Source of the DNA: Bacillota bacterium
GTDB taxonomy: Bacteria; Bacillota; Clostridia; Acetivibrionales; DTU013
Assembly: GCA_023415815.1 (NCBI GenBank)
Contig: JAEZJL010000249.1
Coordinates: 1-7,039, forward strand
Length of the DNA: 7,039 nucleotides
Direction of reading: 5' to 3'
Position numbers and translations under genes: made by a program
The notes under the pieces: generated by a model
The model's input: the letters and a program-made list of their open reading frames with translations, nothing else
Databases searched by the model: none
What the model was told of the DNA's origin: nothing
Shown: positions 1 to 5,352 of the stretch, in pieces
How the letters are laid out: each line of letters starts with the position of its first letter
Numbering within the stretch: the stretch's first letter is position 1

Positions 1-2
1 AT

Positions 3-668
3 ATAAGCCCGGAAGTTAATGTTGAAGAAAACTATCTGGCGGAAATTTACAGCAGCCATGTCAAAAACGGTACTGAGGGCTCGAATAACGGAGATAACGC
101 GACTGAGGCGGAAAATTACTTAGAAAAATCTGTTGACAGCGCTGAAAATATTGATAAAATGGGATTAGAAACTTTGGAACGGGGTGAAGTATTGCCTCAA
201 GATAGCTCAGAAAACTCCGGACCTATCGAAGAAACCGCCGGTCCGGTATACGAAGGCGTACCAGAGGATACCGGGACCATATCAGAAGACGTACCCGGGG
301 AGATAGGGACGATATACGAAAGCATACCCGGCGAGACCGGGACTATATCCGAAGGCATACCTGAGGAGGACGATGCGGAAACGGCGGAAAACCTCAGTAT
401 CGGCGATTGCGTGGATGAGGCCTTCAGGCTCAAGGAAGCCGGGGATTTCGAGGGCGCCATTCTTTATTATATGTATGCGCTTGACAGGAAGCCCGACAAG
501 GATCTTGTATTCTGGATTGTACTTGACATATGTGTTTTATATAAAAGCCTTGGCCAGATTGATTTTGCTCAGGAAATACTGTCCGGTTATGTAGGCGGCT
601 ACAGCGACGTGATGGACAGCTCGGTCAAGGAAGAAATCGAGAGGAATCTGCTGTACGTTCAGGATTGA
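3..668 (+). CDS. TPR-like protein with acidic tandem repeats, 5' truncated
   Basis: The reading frame is open from the left edge of the window, so the N-terminus is missing; 221 residues are visible. An ATG at 159 lies inside the open frame, but nothing marks it as the true start: there is no good ribosome binding site and the frame stays open for 52 codons upstream. The first part is highly acidic and low in complexity (many E, D, S, N). It includes four tandem 11-residue repeats of the form G-T-I-x-E-x-x-P-x-E-x. The last ~90 residues turn amphipathic and helical, with TPR-like spacing (EAFRLKEAGDFEGAILYY, then a second helix pair around VLYKSLGQIDFAQEIL). The likely role is protein-protein interaction; no catalytic motif or membrane segment is visible in this part. 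The PRC-barrel gene follows after 45 bp on the same strand, so the two are probably co-transcribed. I do not recognise a named family and give no symbol. Confidence 0.8.
   Translation: MSPEVNVEENYLAEIYSSHVKNGTEGSNNGDNATEAENYLEKSVDSAENIDKMGLETLERGEVLPQDSSENSGPIEETAGPVYEGVPEDTGTISEDVPGEIGTIYESIPGETGTISEGIPEEDDAETAENLSIGDCVDEAFRLKEAGDFEGAILYYMYALDRKPDKDLVFWIVLDICVLYKSLGQIDFAQEILSGYVGGYSDVMDSSVKEEIERNLLYVQD
240..371 (+). repeat. Four tandem 33-bp coding repeats (11 residues each)
   Basis: Four consecutive in-frame units of 33 bp encode GPVYEGVPEDT, GTISEDVPGEI, GTIYESIPGET and GTISEGIPEED. The units diverge at the DNA level but keep the G-x-(I/V)-x-E-x-(V/I)-P-x-(E/D) pattern. They form an acidic linker before the TPR-like region. 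Unit number could vary between strains by slippage or recombination. Confidence 0.85.
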
Positions 669-713
669 TATATATGCAGGCTTTCACATGAAATTAAGGG
701 GGTATTTTGGGCA

Positions 714-1262
714 ATGAAAAAAACTCAAAAAATACTGGGATTACCTATAATTAGTATATCCGACGGGACGGAAGTCGGCAAGGTCAAAAGCATTATTATA
801 AACGCTGAAAAAGGCGCTATCGATTATATGGTGGTTGACAGCGGGATACAGATATTCAGCGCAAGGGTCATTCCAAACGAGGATGTCCTGGGAATCGGGG
901 AATACGCCCTGACGATCGAGAATGAGGGCGTAATAACCGACATCGGCAGGATACCGGCCGCGATACAGCTGCTTCAAAAGGACATACAGGTCAAAGGAAC
1001 CAAGGTCCTCACCAAAAAGGGCAGGCTCATAGGCGAGATCGGCGATATTTACATTGATGAGAACGACAACTGCAGGATTACCGGGCTGGAGTTCATTGCC
1101 GATATCACGCAGAAGAAGGTCAGGCTGATACCCAGCGACAGCGTTATAACCTTCGGAAAGAATCTGACGGTTGTCAAGGAGGACATTGAAGCCTCTTTAC
1201 TGGACACTCCGATGCAGCTGGGAAGCGATGAAAGGCTCTCGGATATTGAAAAAAAAAAATAA
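714..1262 (+). CDS. PRC-barrel domain protein, N-terminal part ending at an A11 run
   Basis: The 182-residue frame contains two PRC-barrel-like units. The first covers roughly residues 5-80 (KILGLPIISISDGTEVGKVK, then IDYMVVDSG). The second covers roughly 90-170 (VKGTKVLTKKGRLIGEIGDI, then ITGLEFIA). PRC-barrels are small beta-barrels found in RNA-processing and membrane-associated proteins; the role of the clostridial members is not well defined. The start is the ATG at 714, preceded by AAGGGGG at 696-702 with a rather long 11-nt spacing; no better in-frame start is seen. There is no signal peptide or membrane segment. The frame ends in KKK-stop directly after 11 consecutive A (1249-1259), and the neighbouring frame continues with a plausible C-terminal domain. 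The full product is therefore probably about 290 residues, and this entry its N-terminal part. The upstream TPR-like gene is likely in the same operon. Confidence 0.85.
   Translation: MKKTQKILGLPIISISDGTEVGKVKSIIINAEKGAIDYMVVDSGIQIFSARVIPNEDVLGIGEYALTIENEGVITDIGRIPAAIQLLQKDIQVKGTKVLTKKGRLIGEIGDIYIDENDNCRITGLEFIADITQKKVRLIPSDSVITFGKNLTVVKEDIEASLLDTPMQLGSDERLSDIEKKK
1249..1259 (+). other. A11 homopolymer at the PRC-barrel frame break
   Basis: Eleven consecutive A residues lie inside the coding sequence, immediately before the TAA at 1260-1262. With 11 A the frame stops. With 10 A the reading continues as DIEKKNNPVLLEY into the downstream frame. With 12 A a third frame is entered that stops soon at TAG. 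Runs of this length are known sites of RNA polymerase slippage, replication slippage and sequencing indels. Confidence 0.9.
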
Positions 1263-1587
1263 CCCGGTTTTATTAGAATATGATGATAAAGTGGCCGCAG
1301 CGGATTCGGTTATATCAGCCGTGAGCGAAAGCATTTATGCGGATGCCGCCGAGGAAGTGCCGGCAGTCGAAACGGTCCGGGATGAAGCCATTGAAACCGA
1401 CAATGCCGCTATTCTTTTTGAGCAGAGACAGAGACAGTACCTTAAAGGAAGAAGCTCGACGAAGACAATCACGGACAGCCTGGGAAATGTCATAATAGCC
1501 GAAGGAATGATTATAGACGACAGCGTTATAGACGAAGCCAAAGCCAAAGGAAAGCTCATAGAGCTGGTAATGAACAACAGGGCCTGA
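1258..1587 (+). CDS. C-terminal part of the PRC-barrel protein, displaced by one frame
   Basis: The frame one base ahead of the PRC-barrel frame encodes about 109 residues from the A-run to a TGA at 1585-1587. The first ~45 residues are acidic and Ala/Val rich, like a linker. The last ~55 (FEQRQRQYLKGRSSTKTI, then GNVIIAEGMIID and AKGKLIELVMN) resemble the C-terminal region that follows PRC barrels in clostridial homologues as I recall them. No convincing independent start exists. A GTG at 1291 is in frame but has no ribosome binding site, and a TTG at 1171 lies inside the upstream gene. Removing one A from the A11 run joins both frames into one protein of about 290 residues. I therefore read it as the 3' part of the same gene, separated by a frameshift that may be real, phase-variable, bypassed by slippage, or a sequencing error. 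Confidence 0.7.
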   Translation, partial: NNPVLLEYDDKVAAADSVISAVSESIYADAAEEVPAVETVRDEAIETDNAAILFEQRQRQYLKGRSSTKTITDSLGNVIIAEGMIIDDSVIDEAKAKGKLIELVMNNRA

Positions 1588-1601
1588 ACTTAATACCGTA
1601 G

Positions 1602-1635
1602 AAAAGTATAAAGTCCAAAACTTTATACTTTTTTT
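1602..1635 (+). terminator. Rho-independent terminator after the PRC-barrel gene
   Basis: A perfect 13-bp inverted repeat (AAAAGTATAAAGT at 1602-1614 and its complement at 1620-1632) encloses a 5-nt loop and runs into seven T (1629-1635). It starts 14 bp after the TGA at 1587. The position directly behind the displaced C-terminal frame supports the view that 714-1587 is one transcribed unit. The stem is AT-rich, with A-rich sequence on the other side, so some function on the opposite strand is possible. Confidence 0.85.
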
Positions 1636-1643
1636 ATATATGA

Positions 1644-1685
1644 GTTGCACAAATGATTTTATACGTATAATTAAATTTGCGCAAC
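1644..1685. promoter_or_regulatory. 42-bp interrupted palindrome upstream of the VanW gene
   Basis: Outer arms GTTGCACAAAT (1644-1654) and ATTTGCGCAAC (1675-1685) are complementary except at one position. They share their centre (1664/1665) with a perfect 12-bp palindrome, TTATACGTATAA (1659-1670). A TATAAT sequence lies at 1666-1671, with TTGCAC 15 bp upstream at 1645-1650, so the palindrome covers a possible promoter. A dimeric repressor site is one reading. No T tract follows, so a terminator is unlikely. Confidence 0.5.
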
Positions 1686-1703
1686 AGCCGATAAGGTAAT
1701 ATA

Positions 1704-1740
1704 AGTGCAAAAATTTGCGTATTTACTCTTTTTTTGCACT
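1704..1740. promoter_or_regulatory. Inverted repeat just upstream of the VanW gene
   Basis: AGTGCAAAAA (1704-1713) and TTTTTGCACT (1731-1740) form a perfect 10-bp inverted repeat around a 17-nt loop. The right arm contains TTGCAC (1734-1739). Possible -10 elements TAGAAT (1746-1751) and GATAAT (1752-1757) follow, although the spacing is not ideal. An operator or a structured 5' region is plausible; no T-rich tract follows the stem. Confidence 0.4.
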
Positions 1741-1794
1741 ATATATAGAATGATAATGTGATACGTTTATAAAATACCAAAGAAAACAGATGAT

Positions 1795-1798
1795 GGAG
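1795..1798 (+). promoter_or_regulatory. Ribosome binding site that decides the VanW-gene start
   Basis: GGAG lies 9 nt before GTG 1808. This sequence is itself inside the alternative ATG-1790 reading, which lacks a Shine-Dalgarno sequence upstream. It also places positively charged KIRR directly before the membrane segment, as expected for an N-terminal anchor. Confidence 0.6.
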
Positions 1799-1807
1799 TT
1801 GTTTTTT

Positions 1808-3133
1808 GTGTCAAAGATTCGAAGAGCATTACTGGTATTCATTATCATATTGGTCCAGAGTACGCTGGCAATTTCTGCGGGAATAACGGCTATGTATCTT
1901 TCCGCGGATAAGGCCATACCGCCCGGCGCATATGTCGGAGACGTCGATATCGGCGGCTTGGGCAAAGCCGAAGCGGAAAAGAAGCTGAATGAGTATTATC
2001 AAGCGGAATTATCAAATAAAAGCCTTGAGCTTGCCGTAGAAGGGGGAGAGAGGTATCTCATCCCTTGGACGGATATAGACGCCGCCCTGGACGGCAAGGC
2101 TACGGTTGAATTCATGCACGGCTGGAAGGCCGCCAGCTATCTCCCCAATCTTTTTGCAGCTTATTTCGGCAAGGATAAGCTCACTGTCACACCGGTCATC
2201 AAATTCAACGAAGGCAAATTGAGAGAAAAGCTGATTGAGCTTTCAAAGCAGATTGACAGCGAGCCTGTGAATGCCGCGATTTATCTCGAGGACGGAAAAA
2301 TTGTCAAAAAAGCCGAGACTCCCGGAATTGCCTTGAACGTTGCAAATACCGCGGAGCTTATAAGCAAGCGGCTTCCCGAAAGCCTCAATTCGCCCGTAGT
2401 GCTTGACGGCTCCGGAAATTACGCGATCCAGACCGTCCCGGCGGAGTTAAAGCTGAAGGACCTGGATGAAATACAGCTGGTGCTGGCCGAATATTCCACC
2501 GATATTATCAATCCCGAGCTGCTGGGGTCCGTCAGGCTTTCCGCAAAGGCGATAAACAGCGTGCTCCTCCCTGCGGCGGACAGTTCTCCGGAAGCCTTTT
2601 CCTTTGTCAAAAGGCTTAAAGAGCAGGACCCTTCATTTGAGAATGACAACGAAGGTTACGATCAGGTGGCGTCAACCCTGTACGCAGCCGTTTTGAGCGC
2701 GGGAATCGAAAAGGACGGCATTACAAGGCTGGCCCACGAGCTTGCCGTGGATTACATAGAGCCGGGTCTTGACGCCTGGATATCAGGAAATGCCGGCGAC
2801 ATGAAGTTTAGGAACAGCTTCGGCCACAAGATAGCCATCTTTGCGAATATAAGCGGCGGCAGACTGACCGTCAGCATCGCCGGAGAAAGGTCCGATAAAA
2901 AGGATAAAATAGATCTTAGCACCGAGGTTGTCCAGAGATTTGCCCCCCCTGTCGTAAATATTGAGAGCAAATCGCTAAAGCCAGGCGAAAAAATAACCCT
3001 GAGCCCCGGCAAGGAAGGCCTTATGGTAAACGTATTCAGAAACCAGCAGCTAATAAGCACAGATGAATATGAGGCTGTAAAGGCTATAGTGCAGATAGGT
3101 CCCAATACAGGCTGGGGTTCGGACGACAAGTAA
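1808..3133 (+). CDS. Membrane-anchored PG_binding_4/VanW-family protein
   Basis: From the GTG at 1808 the product has 441 residues. An N-terminal hydrophobic segment (about 7-31, after KIRR) acts as an uncleaved anchor or signal, placing the rest outside the membrane. Residues ~40-215 fit the putative peptidoglycan-binding region usual in VanW-type proteins (PPGAYVGDVDIGGL, then EAEKKL). Residues ~226-360 align by eye with a VanW domain (LAEYST, AFSF, QVASTLYAAVLSAG, R307/H310, DMKFRNSFGHKIAIFA, LTVSIAGE). A C-terminal G5-like tail follows (KPGEKITL, then YEAVKAIVQIG). The usual GGGxCQ signature is absent: EGYDQ stands in its place, so no Cys is present. A role in cell-wall binding or envelope maintenance is inferred from the family; the VanW function itself is not established. 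The start is chosen because GGAG (1795-1798) lies 9 nt before GTG 1808, while ATG 1790 has no good ribosome site; the longer form would have 447 residues. Confidence 0.85.
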   Translation: MSKIRRALLVFIIILVQSTLAISAGITAMYLSADKAIPPGAYVGDVDIGGLGKAEAEKKLNEYYQAELSNKSLELAVEGGERYLIPWTDIDAALDGKATVEFMHGWKAASYLPNLFAAYFGKDKLTVTPVIKFNEGKLREKLIELSKQIDSEPVNAAIYLEDGKIVKKAETPGIALNVANTAELISKRLPESLNSPVVLDGSGNYAIQTVPAELKLKDLDEIQLVLAEYSTDIINPELLGSVRLSAKAINSVLLPAADSSPEAFSFVKRLKEQDPSFENDNEGYDQVASTLYAAVLSAGIEKDGITRLAHELAVDYIEPGLDAWISGNAGDMKFRNSFGHKIAIFANISGGRLTVSIAGERSDKKDKIDLSTEVVQRFAPPVVNIESKSLKPGEKITLSPGKEGLMVNVFRNQQLISTDEYEAVKAIVQIGPNTGWGSDDK

Positions 3134-3143
3134 GGAATAGGTA

Positions 3144-3770
3144 TCAGAAATACATTCTGAGCACCTCAAGCGCATTTCCGTCTATGATTTTCTCTCCGTA
3201 CTCATTCAGGTAACCGTCATAAAAGCTTATATTGTTTATTTTGTTCCCGTATTCGCAGAGGAAGACTTCCAGCTGCCTTGAATAGGGCGATTGGGGGCTC
3301 AGCCTTGTCATAGTCAGGTAGTAAGTGTCTCTGCACCTGTACAGCGTGCTTTCGCCGGCGTACATTCCGTCCAGCTTTTTGCTCAGCGCGCAGACATCGT
3401 CTATGCTGTTGAAAGAGTAGATGATAATGGCGGAGCTGATTTTGCGGCCTTTTTTCTTAATCCTCAGGTCGCTCTTTTTAAGCTTGCTCTTGATATATTT
3501 CTGAATGGATTCAAAATCCCCGTCTCCGTCCATTCTTGTGATGGTTATGATAAATCCGTCGGTCGAGTCCGGGATGGGCTCTATTATGAGCTGTGAATCC
3601 GAGAGGTTAAAGCCGAACTGCTCCTCCGCCTGCTCCATCATATCCCACAAAAGCTCCTGGGCGGCAGGCGAATTGTAGTTCAGGGCATTCAAATCTATAT
3701 TCCTCTCTTCAAGGTCATTGAGCGAGATGGTCACCTTGATCATATTCTCATTTATTTTTTCTATTTTCAT
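3144..3770 (-). CDS. mecA: Adaptor protein MecA
   Basis: The 208-residue product matches the MecA family in length and layout (B. subtilis MecA is about 218). The N-terminal domain (~1-80) begins MKIEKINENMIKVTISLNDL, the typical MecA opening, and recognises substrates. A charged linker (KSKLKKSDLRIKKKGRK, ~94-110) leads to the C-terminal domain (~111-208), with SAIIIYSFNSIDDVCALSKK and the closing EYG..I..GNALEVLRMYF, which contacts ClpC. MecA delivers substrates such as the competence factor ComK to the ClpCP protease in Bacillus; targets here are unknown. The start at 3770 is chosen because AGGTG lies just upstream and MKIEKI is canonical; an in-frame ATG 21 bp upstream would add MRSIGDA. 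The gene ends 10 bp from the stop of the convergent VanW-family gene. Confidence 0.93.
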   Translation of the reverse strand: MKIEKINENMIKVTISLNDLEERNIDLNALNYNSPAAQELLWDMMEQAEEQFGFNLSDSQLIIEPIPDSTDGFIITITRMDGDGDFESIQKYIKSKLKKSDLRIKKKGRKISSAIIIYSFNSIDDVCALSKKLDGMYAGESTLYRCRDTYYLTMTRLSPQSPYSRQLEVFLCEYGNKINNISFYDGYLNEYGEKIIDGNALEVLRMYF

Positions 3771-3806
3771 AGCATCACCTATAGATCGCATTATATATTA
3801 CATAAT

Positions 3807-3848
3807 AATATTATACTTCTTTAAATTTGAAAAGAGAAGTATAATATT
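3807..3848. promoter_or_regulatory. Perfect 14-bp inverted repeat over a possible mecA promoter
   Basis: AATATTATACTTCT (3807-3820) and AGAAGTATAATATT (3835-3848) are exactly complementary, with a 14-nt spacer. Each arm carries a TATAAT: one on the - strand at 3815-3810, facing mecA, and one on the + strand at 3840-3845. For mecA, TTCTCT (3838-3833) lies 17 bp upstream of the - strand TATAAT, a weak -35. No T-rich tract follows on either strand, so an operator or promoter overlap seems more likely than a terminator, but termination of the upstream gltS-type transcript is not excluded. Confidence 0.45.
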
Positions 3849-3919
3849 CTGTCTACATTTATTTAGTATATATGCCAGCCCAAGGATAGGGCCTCCGCAT
3901 ACCCCTCCCCCTCCTTCGC

Positions 3920-5320
3920 TTAAATTTTCTGTCCGGAGCCCGAATCGGGGCCTGTACCCCCCTTTTTCGGCCTTCTGACATACATGAGCACGGACAGTAT
4001 TATAAAATACGCCAGCAGGCCCAGCATTGTATAGAGATAAAGGATAGGCTGCCCGGAGACATAACCCACTATGGGGACATTCAGCAGGAGCATCAGGGGA
4101 AAGCCCACAAACAGACCGGCTCCGCTTCCGAGCACAAGATTTTTGGTTGCGGAGGACTCAAAATTCGGGTCGATCTCCTTCACCAGCGCAAGTCCGGTAG
4201 ATACGATGCCTGTGAGCGTGCCGTACAGTGCAAGTATGTTTTCCAGCACATCCGTTTTGTAAATGCGCTTGCAGACAAAAATGGTATAGTAAATGGTGAC
4301 GATGCCTCCGATGATGCCTATCACCATCGTCGGTATCAGGTACTGCTTCAGTATGCTTATCGAGATCGCGGCGATGGAAGCGGCGATCATGAAGTCAAAA
4401 GCCCCTCCGGCGATCCTCTCCAGGAGGAAATCGCTGGTGTATTCGCGGACGATCACCTTCTTTTTTCTTAGCAGGTCGTAGACGGCCCGGAACAGGATTG
4501 CCAGGATGGATGCGACTATAAAGCTGAAGCCCCAGAGCATTTTGGAGAGCGTCTGGCCATAGGGGCCGAGTCTGTCCAGGAGCGATGAGGAGCCGAGCAG
4601 AACAAGATAGGTCGCCAGGTAGATGATCCCTATGGTAAAAAGCTGTATGCTGAAGCCGTCGACGGATTCGGCGTCTCCGATATCCTCTTTTTTTATCGTC
4701 TGGGTCCCGGTGTTTCCGGCGCTTTTTTCACCGGAGTGCGCGGGCAATATCTTTTTAACCTTTATCAGGTAATTCATAAGCGGTATACCGCCGATGCACG
4801 CCCAGAGCAGGCCCAGCGCGGCCACGGAGAGGCCGATGTTCCCGCCGTACTGGAAGCCGACGGATTCCCACTGCTTTCCTATGGAATATGCCTGCGCCGC
4901 TCCCTGACCGTACCCCAGGGGCAGCAGCATGCCGAATACGGGGAAAAGCCCGGGCAGGACCGTAAAGGCCAGCAGCAGGGACAGGCCGAAGCCCACGATC
5001 CCCTGAAGGACATAGCCGTTTACGATGAAAAAGCCGGTATTCACCACGTCTCTGTTCTTTTCACGGTTCCTGTCCTTCAGAGCCAGGGATATAAAGCCGA
5101 CGGACATAAGATGGTACACGATATTTCCCAGGTGGTCGGCGTTGAAGTTGACCAGGTGCAGCACCTGAGGGCCGAGCAGCAGGCCTATGAAGCCCGCGAT
5201 GATAGCGTTCGGTATGAAGAATCTTTCCAGTATCCGAAGGCTGCGCTTCAAGTAGGTTGCGAGCCCTAAAAACAGCGACACCATCATAATATCCCATATG
5301 TACGACCAATCCGAACTCAT
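3920..5320 (-). CDS. Sodium/glutamate symporter family protein (GltS-like)
   Basis: This 466-residue polytopic membrane protein has about ten or more hydrophobic segments and fits the GltS/ESS sodium:glutamate symporter family, whose usual length is about 400-470. Two inverted halves each carry a Gly-rich loop of the kind that forms re-entrant segments: PLGYGQGAAQAYSIGKQWE (~134-152) and LYGTLTGIVSTGLALVKEID (~365-384). The halves are joined by a hydrophilic cytoplasmic linker (~186-222). Na+-driven uptake of glutamate or another carboxylate at the inner membrane is inferred. The first loop has GYGQG where E. coli GltS has a GGHGT-like sequence, so the substrate is uncertain and I give no symbol. 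The start is firm: AGGAGG lies 8 nt before the ATG. The acyltransferase gene ends 32 bp upstream on the same strand, suggesting co-transcription. The tail RRPKKGGTGPDSGSGQ is hydrophilic and likely disordered. Confidence 0.85.
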   Translation of the reverse strand: MSSDWSYIWDIMMVSLFLGLATYLKRSLRILERFFIPNAIIAGFIGLLLGPQVLHLVNFNADHLGNIVYHLMSVGFISLALKDRNREKNRDVVNTGFFIVNGYVLQGIVGFGLSLLLAFTVLPGLFPVFGMLLPLGYGQGAAQAYSIGKQWESVGFQYGGNIGLSVAALGLLWACIGGIPLMNYLIKVKKILPAHSGEKSAGNTGTQTIKKEDIGDAESVDGFSIQLFTIGIIYLATYLVLLGSSSLLDRLGPYGQTLSKMLWGFSFIVASILAILFRAVYDLLRKKKVIVREYTSDFLLERIAGGAFDFMIAASIAAISISILKQYLIPTMVIGIIGGIVTIYYTIFVCKRIYKTDVLENILALYGTLTGIVSTGLALVKEIDPNFESSATKNLVLGSGAGLFVGFPLMLLLNVPIVGYVSGQPILYLYTMLGLLAYFIILSVLMYVRRPKKGGTGPDSGSGQKI

Positions 5321-5352
5321 GTGTGACTCCTCCTGTCTGGATTCATATAACT

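Noticed and set aside
1315..1710. - strand open frame of 131 codons over the PRC C-terminal part and terminator
   Set aside because: It crosses the terminator and the palindromic spacer, has no ribosome site and no recognisable domain.
2592..2617. Perfect 9-bp inverted repeat AAGCCTTTT/AAAAGGCTT inside the VanW-family gene
   Set aside because: It lies within well-behaved coding sequence (AFSFVKRLK) with no T tract after it and no frame break. Chance is sufficient as an explanation.
3718..3978. + strand open frame of 86 codons spanning the mecA start and the mecA-symporter spacer
   Set aside because: It overlaps two convincing - strand genes and the AT-rich inverted repeat. Its composition is that of translated non-coding DNA.
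4736..5269. + strand open frame of 177 codons opposite the symporter gene
   Set aside because: It is the complement of conserved membrane segments of the GltS-like protein. Its translation is Gln/Gly/His rich without any domain pattern.
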